Of a stretch of 64,000 nucleotides of DNA, positions 24,668 to 32,776 are shown piece after piece. A model generated the notes under the pieces. It worked only from the letters and a program-made list of their open reading frames with translations. It had not been told where the DNA came from and did not search any database. The stretch covers positions 372,001 to 436,000 of the forward strand of contig NZ_JACHLK010000003.1 of the NCBI RefSeq assembly GCF_014207955.1, in the 5' to 3' direction. The stretch's first letter is position 1. Every line of letters starts with the position of its first letter. The position numbers and the translations under genes are program-made. Source of the DNA: Acidovorax soli (lineage in GTDB: Bacteria; Pseudomonadota; Gammaproteobacteria; Burkholderiales; Burkholderiaceae_C).

Positions 24668-25914
24668 CCACGACCGCCCCACAGACCGACTACGCCGCCC
24701 TGGATGCGTGGATCGACCAGCACTTCGACGAGGAAGTGCAGTTCCTGCAGGCCCTGGTGCGCGTGCCCACCGACACGCCCCCGGGCAACAACGCGCCCCA
24801 CGCCGAGCGCACGGCCGAATTGCTCCGTGACTTTGGCTACGAGGCCGAGAAGCACGCCGTGCCCGCGGCCGACGTGCAGGCCTACGGCATGGAGTCCATC
24901 ACCAACCTGATCGTGCGCCGCCAGTACGGTGCCGACAAGAAGGGCCCCACCATCGCCCTGAACGCCCACGGCGACGTGGTGCCGCCCGGCGAAGGCTGGA
25001 CGCACGACCCCTACAGCGCCGAGATCGTGGACGGCAAGATGTACGGCCGCGCCACCGCCGTGAGCAAGAGCGATTTCGCGAGCTTCACCTACGCCGTGCG
25101 CGCGCTGGAGGCCGTGGCCAAGCCTGCAAAGGGCGCGGTGGAACTGCACTTCACCTACGACGAAGAGTTTGGCGGTGAACTGGGCCCCGGCTGGCTGCTG
25201 CAAAAGGGCCTGACCCAACCGGACCTGATGATCGCGGCCGGCTTCTCGTACGAGGTGGTCACCGCCCACAACGGCTGCCTGCAGATGGAAGTGACGGTGC
25301 ACGGCAAGATGGCGCACGCCGCCGTGCCCCACACCGGCGTGGACGCGCTGCAGGGCGCAGTGCACATCCTGAACGCGCTGTACGCGCAGAACCAGGAGTA
25401 TTTGAAGGTCACCTCCAACGTGGCCGGCATCAAGCACCCCTACCTCAACGTGGGCCGCATCGAGGGTGGCACCAACACCAACGTGGTGCCCGGCAAGGTC
25501 ACGTTCAAGCTCGACCGCCGCATGATCCCCGAGGAGAACCCGGTGGAGGTGGAAGCCAACATCCGCCGCGTGATCGAAACCGCTGCGGGCGAGCGCGCCG
25601 GCATCTCGGTGGAGATCCGCCGCCTGCTGCTGGCCAACGCCATGACGCCGCTGGCCGGCAACAAGCCCCTGGTCGATGCGATCCAGAAGCATGCACAGGA
25701 GCTGCTGGGCGAGACCGTTCCCGCCGTGGGCACCCCCCTGTACACCGACGTGCGCCTGTACGTGGAGCGCGGCATTCCCGGCGTGATCTACGGCGCCGGC
25801 CCGCGCACCGTGCTCGAATCGCACGCCAAGCGCGCCGACGAGCGCCTGGACCTGGAAGACCTGCGCCGCGCGACCAAGGTCATCGCGCGCACGCTGAAGG
25901 ACCTGCTGGCGTAA
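24664..25914 (+). CDS. M20 family metallohydrolase (ArgE/DapE-like)
   Basis: 416-aa protein. Metal-site motifs: NAHGDVVPPGEGW (His and Asp), the DEEFGGELGPG Glu pair, and a lid domain with VHGKMAHAAVPHTGVDA. Start and stop overlap the fusion gene by ATGA, so it belongs to the urate operon. The family includes acetylornithine deacetylase, succinyl-DAP desuccinylase and several amidohydrolases. In this context it could act on ureidoglycolate or another carbamoylated intermediate, which is otherwise unassigned here; this is inference. Confidence 0.85.
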   Translation: MTTTAPQTDYAALDAWIDQHFDEEVQFLQALVRVPTDTPPGNNAPHAERTAELLRDFGYEAEKHAVPAADVQAYGMESITNLIVRRQYGADKKGPTIALNAHGDVVPPGEGWTHDPYSAEIVDGKMYGRATAVSKSDFASFTYAVRALEAVAKPAKGAVELHFTYDEEFGGELGPGWLLQKGLTQPDLMIAAGFSYEVVTAHNGCLQMEVTVHGKMAHAAVPHTGVDALQGAVHILNALYAQNQEYLKVTSNVAGIKHPYLNVGRIEGGTNTNVVPGKVTFKLDRRMIPEENPVEVEANIRRVIETAAGERAGISVEIRRLLLANAMTPLAGNKPLVDAIQKHAQELLGETVPAVGTPLYTDVRLYVERGIPGVIYGAGPRTVLESHAKRADERLDLEDLRRATKVIARTLKDLLA

Positions 25915-26369
25915 GCCCGCCATTGGGGGCTGGGCAAGCCATACACGCCCGGCCCCACAACCGCCCCTATTGCCCCTATCCGCCCACCGCAGGCGGAGGA
26001 CGGGCGAACAGCAAGGGGGCTTGCGTGGCACCATCAGATTGCGCCCCCGTGGACCTTTTTCGGGCTCCGCAACACCTCTAGAGTCATGGGCTTGCACCAC
26101 TCTTCCTGGCCTTTCAGGACTGCGCAGCCATGACCTCCCCATCCCCGACCGATTCACCCGGCCCGCAACTTGCGTGGGTGCCCGCCTGCCGGCAGGGGAT
26201 GACGCCCATGCACTGCGCGCATACCCAATCGGCATGACCCGCTGGCCTGCAGCGGCCCGGCCCCCTCTAAACTCACTCTGGGCTATTTCGCGCACCGGTT
26301 TCGCGCCGGTTCGCGGGCCTGACTTCCAAACCCAAATCCTACAGAGCAATAACCAAGGAGCACCTACCA
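25915..26369. other. 455-bp intergenic region upstream of ggt
   Basis: No supportable gene on either strand. It should hold the ggt promoter; the only clear element is the Shine-Dalgarno AAGGAG about 10 bp before the ggt ATG. No GTATAC palindrome and no terminator hairpin with a T-run was found after the M20 gene. Confidence 0.5.
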
Positions 26370-28178
26370 ATGAGCAGCAGCATCATCCGCCGCACCCTGC
26401 TGGCCAGCAGTGTCGCGCTGGCCCTGGCCAGCCTGACCGCTTGCGGCAGCACCACCCCGGCCGTCACGGCCAAGCCGGCCACCGCGCCGGTCGCCACGGT
26501 ACAGCAGACGGCAGCCGCCCAGGCCGCCAGCGCCGCTTATGACTTCGACATGGATGTGTTCCACCCCGTGGTGGCGCGCAACGGCATGGTGGCCACCGAG
26601 CAGGAACTGGCCTCGCAAGTGGGCCTCGACATCCTGAAAGCCGGCGGCAACGCGGTGGATGCGGCCGTAGGCATCGGCTTTGCGCTGGCCGTGGCCCTGC
26701 CCAACGCGGGCAACCTGGGCGGCGGCGGCTTCATGATGGTGCACGACGCCAAGACCGGCAAGAGCGTGGCCCTGGACTTCCGCGAAGTGGCGCCCATCAA
26801 GGCCACGCGCGACATGTACCTGGACGACAAGGGCAATGTGGTGGACGGCAAGTCGCTGTTCACCCACTACGCCGTGGGCGTGCCTGGCACCGTGGCCGGC
26901 ATGGAGCATGCGCTCAAGAGCTGGGGCACCCTGCCCCTGTCGCGCGTGATCGCACCGGCCATCGAGCTGGCGGACAAGGGCTTCCCCGTGAGCGAAACGC
27001 TCGCCAAGATTTTGCAGCAGGAAAAGAAGAACATGGGCAAGTGGCCCGCCACCCAGGCCATCTTCTGGAAGAACGGCGAGCCCCTGAAGGTGGGCGATGC
27101 GCTGGTGCAGAAAGACCTGGCCCAGTCCATGCGCCTGATCGGCCAGCAAGGCGCCAAGGCGTTCTACGAAGGCGAGATCGCCCAGAAGATCGCCGCCGAG
27201 ATGGCACCGCACGCCGGCGCCATCAGCCTGCAGGACCTGCGCGAGTACAAGGTGGCCGAGCGCGTGCCCACGCGCGGCACCTACCGCGGCTATGAGATCG
27301 TGACCATGCCGCCACCCTCTTCCGGCGGCCCGCACCTGGTGCAGATTCTCAACATGCTGGAGCCCCTGCCCCTGGCCCAATGGGGCCCCAACAGCGCGCA
27401 GACCATCCACTACATGGCCGAGAGCATGAAGCTCGCATATGCCGACCGCTCCGAGTACCTGGGCGACCCGGACTTCGTGAAGATCCCGCTCAAGGGCCTG
27501 ACCTCCAAGCGCTATGCCGAGTCGCTGGCCAAGGGCATCGACGCCAACACCGCGCGCAGCGGCAAGAGCATCAAGCCCGGCCAGCCCCAGCCGTATGAAA
27601 GCGACCAGACCACCCACTACTCGGTGGTGGACAAGGCCGGCAACGCCGTGGCCGTGACCTACACGCTGAACACCAACTTCGGCAGCGGCATCGTCGCCAA
27701 GGGCACGGGCATCTTGCTCAACAACGAGATGGACGACTTCTCGGCCAAGCCCGGAGTGGCCAATGCCTATGGCCTGGTCGGCGGCGACGCCAATGCGGTC
27801 GCCGCCAAGAAGCGCCCCCTGTCGTCCATGACGCCCACCCTGGTGCTCAAAGACGGCAAGCCCACCCTGGTGACCGGCAGCCCCGGCGGCGCCCGCATCA
27901 TCACCACGGTGCTGCAGACGGTGGTGAACACCATCGACTTCGGCATGAACCCCGCCGAAGCCGCTGCCGCACCGCGCGTGCACCACCAATGGACGCCCGA
28001 CGAGCTGCGCGTGGAAAAGGGCCTGTCGCCCGACACCCTGGCCCTGCTCAAGCAGCGCGGCCACAACATCGCGGTGAAGCCATCGATGGGGCGCACGCAG
28101 ACGATCCAGCTGCGCGGTGGCGCGATGTACGGGTACTCGGATCCGCGCAATCCGGACGGGAAGACCTTGGGGTATTGA
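26370..28178 (+). CDS. ggt: Gamma-glutamyltransferase (lipoprotein-type)
   Basis: 602-aa precursor. Signal peptide with lipobox LTAC (Cys25), an Ala/Thr linker, then the large subunit. Autocleavage site at QTTHYSVVD, with Thr414 as the nucleophile and new N-terminus. It also has GTGILLNNEMDDF, the oxyanion region PLSSMTPTLV and GSPGGARI. It transfers or hydrolyses gamma-glutamyl groups (glutathione) outside the cytoplasm. SD AAGGAG precedes the ATG, and a strong hairpin terminator follows. Its last ~230 bp recur as a decayed copy at 30425-30653. Confidence 0.95.
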   Translation: MSSSIIRRTLLASSVALALASLTACGSTTPAVTAKPATAPVATVQQTAAAQAASAAYDFDMDVFHPVVARNGMVATEQELASQVGLDILKAGGNAVDAAVGIGFALAVALPNAGNLGGGGFMMVHDAKTGKSVALDFREVAPIKATRDMYLDDKGNVVDGKSLFTHYAVGVPGTVAGMEHALKSWGTLPLSRVIAPAIELADKGFPVSETLAKILQQEKKNMGKWPATQAIFWKNGEPLKVGDALVQKDLAQSMRLIGQQGAKAFYEGEIAQKIAAEMAPHAGAISLQDLREYKVAERVPTRGTYRGYEIVTMPPPSSGGPHLVQILNMLEPLPLAQWGPNSAQTIHYMAESMKLAYADRSEYLGDPDFVKIPLKGLTSKRYAESLAKGIDANTARSGKSIKPGQPQPYESDQTTHYSVVDKAGNAVAVTYTLNTNFGSGIVAKGTGILLNNEMDDFSAKPGVANAYGLVGGDANAVAAKKRPLSSMTPTLVLKDGKPTLVTGSPGGARIITTVLQTVVNTIDFGMNPAEAAAAPRVHHQWTPDELRVEKGLSPDTLALLKQRGHNIAVKPSMGRTQTIQLRGGAMYGYSDPRNPDGKTLGY

Positions 28179-28251
28179 TGCATGGCCTGACGGGCCCGCG
28201 CCGCAGGCCCGTCATGGTGATCCCTAGGGCAACAAGGCACCAACGAACAAA

Positions 28252-28287
28252 GGCCGCGCCCTGTGAGGGACGCGGCCTTTGTCTTTG
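28252..28287 (+). terminator. Rho-independent terminator of ggt
   Basis: Stem GGCCGCG/CGCGGCC around a CCCTGTGAGGGA top, followed by TTTGTCTTTG. Confidence 0.8.
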
Positions 28288-28304
28288 TAGCGCCTGCGCC
28301 GGCT

Positions 28305-28523
28305 TTATCGCCTCATCAGGCCAGCCCAAAAATCATCACCGTAGCGGACGGCGCAGAACGCAAACACCAGGCAAAAGCCCATGGTGATCGCCAGCATCGG
28401 CAAAAAGCCGGAGAGCTTCCATCGAAAGCCCATATAGAAGCCCACGAGTCCACCAGCCAATGCGCCACAGACGAAGCGCACCACGGTTTCCAGCGGGTCA
28501 TGTTCTTGCTTGGTACTGGACAT
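28305..28523 (-). CDS. Small two-helix membrane protein, function unknown
   Basis: 72 aa from the ATG at 28523, with GAGG about 9 bases upstream; the longer frame to 28547 has no better signal. It has two hydrophobic segments (VVRFVCGALAGGLVGFYMGF and FLPMLAITMGFCLVFAFCAV) and a basic C-terminus. I do not recognise the family. It faces the ggt terminator and is divergent from the PAS-GGDEF gene, inside the segment bounded by the two ggt 3' ends. Confidence 0.6.
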   Translation of the reverse strand: MSSTKQEHDPLETVVRFVCGALAGGLVGFYMGFRWKLSGFLPMLAITMGFCLVFAFCAVRYGDDFWAGLMRR

Positions 28524-28710
28524 TCGGATCACCCTCGCACTTCTCATTGCATGGCCGCATTTTGAGCGAATGCCTGATTCTGTCGCCTGTGCGCCCCCAT
28601 CCAGTCATCCTGTAAGCTGCAGGACGCCGGGTACCTGCCATACTTGATCTGGTGTGGTTGATTTTCCTCTCCGTTGGCTTCACCTGACTCCCCTTTTGCG
28701 ACAGCCCTGC

Positions 28711-30336
28711 ATGCCTCCCACTCTCACGCCGTCCGCAAAACTGCTGCAACTGCTACCCGAAGCGGTGGTGCAGACCGATGCGCTGTGGGAGATCACGTAC
28801 CTGAATCCGGCGTGGACAACGCTCACCGGCCATGCGGTGGAGGCAGCGCTCGGCAGGTCTCTGCTTGAATTTGTGCATCCCGGCGACATTGGCACCATGC
28901 GCTCGGGCATGCCGGTGTTCCGCTTGCGCTTTGCCGACGCGGACTATCGCTGGGTGCGTCTGCAACTCCACCCCGAGACGGATGCAGCGGAGCGGGTGAT
29001 CAGCCGCCAGGGTGTGCTGATCGAAATCACCGAGGTCACCGAGCAGGTGCTGGTGGAGATTCGCCAGCGCTTTCTGCGCTTGCTGGAAACCATTGACGGC
29101 GTGGTGTGGGAGGCTGAAATCGGGGTGGGCAATACCTTTCTGAGCCCACAGGTCGAACGCTTGTTCGGCTACTCCGTCGAGGAGTGGCGGGCCGACCCGG
29201 GCTTCTGGCGAGCGCATGTGCATCCCGACGACCTGGAGGCGGCCTTGGTGATCGACGATGCCGCCTACAACGCCACGCACAGCCATGCCTACGAGATGAG
29301 CTACCGGCTGATTGCCAAGTCGGGCAAGGTGGTGTGGGTGCGCGACCTGTGCCGCGCAGTGGTCGAGCCAGGGCGGCCGAACCGCATGATCGGCCTGATG
29401 ATCGACGTCACCCAGCAGAAGAACACCGAACTGGAGTTGTTGCGCTCCGAAAACCGCTATTCGCTGGCGACCCTCGGATCCAATGACGGCATCTGGTACT
29501 GGGACTTGCGAACGGACGCCCTGCATGTGTCCGGGCGCTTTCACCAGATCGTCGGGCTGGGTAGCGGCGATCATGTGCACGACGGCGGCTGGAGCTTTCT
29601 GGAGCAACTCATCGATCCCGAAGATCGCGTGCGCGTGCAGGCGGCCTACCGCAGGCATCTGTCGGGGAACAGCCCGAACTTTTCGGTGGATTTCCGCGCG
29701 TTCCACGCGGCTGGACGGCTGGTGTGGGTCAATTGGCGCGGGCTCGCCGAGTTTGAAGACGGCGTTGCGGTGCGCATGGCGGGCTCGTTGAGCGATCTGG
29801 CTGACCGTGGCAGCTCCTACGATGCGCTGACCAGCTTGCCCGGTCGGCCCTTGTTCCGCGATCGCCTCGCGAATCTCATGGCGCTGCAGCAGAACGAGGC
29901 TGCGAATGGTGATGGCGTGCCAACAACACGCGACAAAGCCACCATGTTCGCCGTGCTGCTGCTGGACCTCAACGGGTTCAAGGCCGTCAATGACAACTAC
30001 GGGCACCATGTGGGCGACCGGCTGTTGCAGCAGGTGGCGCGGCGGCTCGAATCCTGCGTGCGGGCGGTTGACCTGGTCGCCCGCATGGGTGGCGACGAAT
30101 TCAATGTGCTGTTGGAGTCCATTGATCCCGCTGAAGCCCGCAACCGCGCTCAACAGATCGCCGCCGCCCTCGCAGCGCCTTATGTGGTCGGCGAACACAC
30201 CGTGATCAGTGGCGCGAGCATTGGACTTGTCAGCAGTGCATCCAGGCTGGCGACGGTGGACGACTACCTGCGTGCCGCGGACACCGCGATGTACCAGGCC
30301 AAAAGCCAGTCATTGGGCGTGTGCGTGTTTCAATAA
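28711..30336 (+). CDS. Cytoplasmic PAS-PAS-PAS-GGDEF diguanylate cyclase
   Basis: 541 aa from the ATG at 28711; a GTG at 28654 is possible but has no clear ribosome site. Three PAS/PAC modules (about 15-120, 130-240, 250-360) with PAC-type YRLIAKSGKVVWVRD and RMAGSLSDL strands precede a GGDEF domain with an intact active loop ARMGGDEF and intact I-site RAVD. It should make c-di-GMP under feedback control. No membrane segment is seen. Codon use is less GC-biased than neighbours, consistent with arrival alongside the ggt duplication. Confidence 0.88.
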   Translation: MPPTLTPSAKLLQLLPEAVVQTDALWEITYLNPAWTTLTGHAVEAALGRSLLEFVHPGDIGTMRSGMPVFRLRFADADYRWVRLQLHPETDAAERVISRQGVLIEITEVTEQVLVEIRQRFLRLLETIDGVVWEAEIGVGNTFLSPQVERLFGYSVEEWRADPGFWRAHVHPDDLEAALVIDDAAYNATHSHAYEMSYRLIAKSGKVVWVRDLCRAVVEPGRPNRMIGLMIDVTQQKNTELELLRSENRYSLATLGSNDGIWYWDLRTDALHVSGRFHQIVGLGSGDHVHDGGWSFLEQLIDPEDRVRVQAAYRRHLSGNSPNFSVDFRAFHAAGRLVWVNWRGLAEFEDGVAVRMAGSLSDLADRGSSYDALTSLPGRPLFRDRLANLMALQQNEAANGDGVPTTRDKATMFAVLLLDLNGFKAVNDNYGHHVGDRLLQQVARRLESCVRAVDLVARMGGDEFNVLLESIDPAEARNRAQQIAAALAAPYVVGEHTVISGASIGLVSSASRLATVDDYLRAADTAMYQAKSQSLGVCVFQ

Positions 30337-30424
30337 AAGGTGTCAGAGACGACTTCCTGCGCGGCTGACGCATGGCTGCTCGTTTGACTCGTCCCCTTGT
30401 GGTCCGGACAGGGCATGGACCTGC

Positions 30425-30653
30425 CCCCGCCTAAGCCGCCGCTGCACCGCGTTTGCACCACCAGTGGACGCCCGATGAGCTGCGCGAGGAAAAGGGTTTG
30501 TCGCCCGACACCCCGGCATTGCTCAAGCAGCGCGGCCACAACATCGCGGTGAAGCCGTCGATGGGGCGCACGCAGACGATCCAGCTGCGTGGTGATGCGA
30601 TGTATGGGTACTCGGATCCGCGCAATCCGGATGGGAATACGTTGGGGTATTGA
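30425..30653 (+). pseudogene. Decayed 3' fragment of a second ggt gene
   Basis: Roughly 90% identical by eye to the last ~230 bp of ggt (about 27952-28180), including the final PDGxTLGY and stop. In the ggt frame the codon matching Glu in NPAEA is TAA (30432-30434), and no 5' part exists, so it cannot encode an enzyme. The remaining reading frame from a TTG at 30453 keeps the family C-terminal sequence. It marks either a lost tandem ggt copy or the scar of an insertion between two copies. Confidence 0.9.
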
Positions 30654-30718
30654 TGGAATAACTGATGAATGCGCCCTCTGGCGGGCGCCTATTCATCGGT
30701 TGGCAGTCAGGAGTCGAA

Positions 30719-30753
30719 GGCCGCGATACCTTACGGTGCGCGGTCTTTTTTTG
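30719..30753 (+). terminator. Hairpin with T-run after the ggt fragment
   Basis: Stem GGCCGCG/CGCGGTC (one G-T pair) followed by a run of T. A second small GC hairpin (GCGCCC/GGGCGC) lies just upstream at about 30671-30688. It probably survived from the lost ggt copy. Confidence 0.65.
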
Positions 30754-30756
30754 CCT

Positions 30757-31320
30757 TCAACCCTCAAGCTTAGTCGTTGAAGGTAGGCTATTGGAGTGAT
30801 TGACTATACCAAGTTTGTCGCGAAGTGCGTTGTCGCCCCAAGTTGCAGCCCACCTCTGAAATGTCCTTGGATTAGCTCGATTTCGAATATCTGGATGCAC
30901 CACGCACAAGCCAGAATTCACGGCATCAACCCATTTTACTTTACAAGCCTCACCGCAGTAAACGACCGTCCTGGCACGCTGGATGAACGCTTTATTAATT
31001 TTATGCGCCTCCAATAGATACTTCAAATGCTTTGACTTTATAATCTTGGCACCGATCAAGTCGTAAGACGCATTCAAGAAGACTATACCATCCAAGCCAA
31101 GGATTTCAAAAAGACCGGATGGCGTCGAATAAGTCTTCTGAGCTGCAACCAAGTCAACGCCCAGCGAACGAAGCACATATTTACCCGAGCAATTCGAGGC
31201 AAGCTGCTGCTCCCATGTGGGTTTGCAGAACGGAATATTCGTAGCATCTGCTGGGAAAGGATCTTTACCGACAATGACGACTTGCAACCGCTTGGCATCG
31301 ATGTTTTCAAGATATCTCAT
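30757..31320 (-). CDS. Divergent uracil-DNA-glycosylase-superfamily protein
   Basis: 187 aa from the ATG at 31320 (a TTG at 31335 would add five residues). VVIVGKDPFPADATNIPF matches UDG motif 1 (GQDPYH...), keeping the catalytic-type Asp20 but with Phe and Pro replacing Tyr and His. IVFLNASYDLIG parallels the central strand, and VVHPDIRNRANP parallels the HPSP loop (His142). The relaxed pocket suggests a substrate other than plain uracil, or lost activity. The gene is strikingly AT-rich relative to the window and forms a low-GC islet with its neighbour. Confidence 0.65.
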   Translation of the reverse strand: MRYLENIDAKRLQVVIVGKDPFPADATNIPFCKPTWEQQLASNCSGKYVLRSLGVDLVAAQKTYSTPSGLFEILGLDGIVFLNASYDLIGAKIIKSKHLKYLLEAHKINKAFIQRARTVVYCGEACKVKWVDAVNSGLCVVHPDIRNRANPRTFQRWAATWGDNALRDKLGIVNHSNSLPSTTKLEG

Positions 31321-31645
31321 AAAAAAATAATTCAAGAGGAATCAATTTTTGTTACTTTAGCAAGTCACATAAATATTTTCAACCATAAACAAATTTCATT
31401 CACTTCACAGATAAAAAAGCACGCGACATTAAACGGTAATGTTTAATTTCCCACTCGAGATAACACCAATTTCAAATCAACCTATCTCAAGACGGGGAAA
31501 TATAATTACAAATATACCAACGCAAGAATATAGATAACTGCCACGATTTAAAATTTTTTGACCTCCGGCAAATTCAATTAAGAAAGGAGCGGTTTTAACT
31601 TATCCCCACCCCATCCTACAGGAGTCACCATTCAAAAACAAATCC
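31321..31645. other. AT-rich 325-bp intergenic region
   Basis: Very low GC for this genome, with long A/T tracts. It must contain the promoter of the UDG-like gene. No ORF, tRNA or repeat could be supported here. Confidence 0.5.
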
Positions 31646-32476
31646 TTATCTAACAAGGAACTCCCGCTCCAGGTCCTTCATTTGATACACACGAACCACG
31701 GTCTTAAAAGAATACTCACTTGATATAGCCCGAATTCTCTCAGCAGTTTGCTCAATTCGCGCCAACCGTGCTTCGCTTTCCACATCCGTCACAACCGCAA
31801 GTATGAACTCAATATTTCCTCTGAGTTCGTCAGGCAAAGAATCCGAGAAGCGCTTCAGCCTCTCAAAATACTCATTCTGCATTTCATCCGGAAACATTCC
31901 TTGCCTAGTAAATCGCACTTCGGCAACAACAGCTCGATTAGAAACAGTCGCAACTGCATCGAAAACCGTGCGCTTCTGCCCCTTGATCGTTACATTTCTT
32001 TCAAAGCTAAGTCCAAGCTCCCTGGCGAGTTTCGCAACCACTAACTCTTCGGCGAGAATAGCATTACCTTGAAACGTACGACGAAGAGTCTCCGCTGCTG
32101 ATATTTCAGGGACACTTCTTTCGGCAACAGAATTACTTCCATCGATGGACTCAGTTGGTGCCTCTGCACCCAAGCCATCTTGCTCAACCTTTATTTTCGC
32201 AAGTCTTTCATCACTTGATGCATTCTCAAAAAGCTCTTTAAATGTTTTATCATCCTTAAAATCGGTTGGCGCATAAAGAACATGATGTTTATTATACAAA
32301 ACCCAAAAGAATATGCCAACAAGCACAATCGGAAATAGCATCAGGAACCAAATATAGGTTTCCTGCACTTCGCTCGCTAGGTGCGGAAGGATAAGCGTTC
32401 CACTAACTTCAGCAAGCGCAGCGAAGATAGCTACGACAGTAAGCGGATTTTTAACGTGCCCCACGTTTTCAAGCAT
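31646..32476 (-). CDS. Two-TM protein with restriction-endonuclease-like C-terminal domain
   Basis: 276 aa, started at the ATG at 32476 behind a GGAG ribosome site. TM helices at about 12-30 and 42-60, a charged linker, then a domain from about 140 with LARELGLSFERNVTIKG, VFDAVATVSN and AVVAEVRF. The D173...E186-x-R188 pattern matches the PD-(D/E)xK fold with Arg in place of Lys, followed by an alpha/beta tail. It could be a membrane-tethered nuclease or an inactive relative used for binding. It has low GC like the UDG-like gene 325 bp downstream on the same strand. No named family recognised. Confidence 0.6.
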   Translation of the reverse strand: MLENVGHVKNPLTVVAIFAALAEVSGTLILPHLASEVQETYIWFLMLFPIVLVGIFFWVLYNKHHVLYAPTDFKDDKTFKELFENASSDERLAKIKVEQDGLGAEAPTESIDGSNSVAERSVPEISAAETLRRTFQGNAILAEELVVAKLARELGLSFERNVTIKGQKRTVFDAVATVSNRAVVAEVRFTRQGMFPDEMQNEYFERLKRFSDSLPDELRGNIEFILAVVTDVESEARLARIEQTAERIRAISSEYSFKTVVRVYQMKDLEREFLVR

Positions 32477-32776
32477 CAAACTAACTCCTTGCCTTTGCGA
32501 TTTATGCTCGAGCCATATGAAACCCTCAACTGGCTGTCGCCGTGTCCATAAAGTTCCCTGGATGCAGCCGAAGTTCAGCCATACGACCTAAAGTCACGCA
32601 TTTCTTACTATGCAGACGGTCATAGAGTAGCAGCAACGCCTTAAAAAGCATTGCGGAAATTAGCTGATTCAAAGCAGTAGTACGGGCATACCCTCATACG
32701 CCCACGCCCCAACTTGCCTACAGTTCTTGTATGCAAGATTTGATTGCAAGACAGCTGAACTGAAGGAGACATAGGC
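32477..32776. promoter_or_regulatory. Intergenic region with dctA promoter and CTTGTATGCAAG site
   Basis: 300-bp gap between divergent genes. CTTGTATGCAAG at 32726-32737 is a dyad (CTTG-N4-CAAG) placed 40 bp before dctA and resembles the TTGTATACAA operators at other GntR-linked promoters. A GGAG ribosome site precedes the dctA ATG. The left part is AT-rich and belongs to the islet. Confidence 0.4.

Noticed and set aside
30337-30365. GGTGTCAGAGACGACTT-like motif after the PAS-GGDEF gene
   Set aside because: It resembles short repeated motifs seen near REP-associated transposases, but there is only one copy here and no transposase.
30453-30653. Possible small gene ending in a GGT-like sequence
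   Set aside because: It is the decayed 3' end of a ggt copy, started only by a TTG and without a promoter or active-site region.
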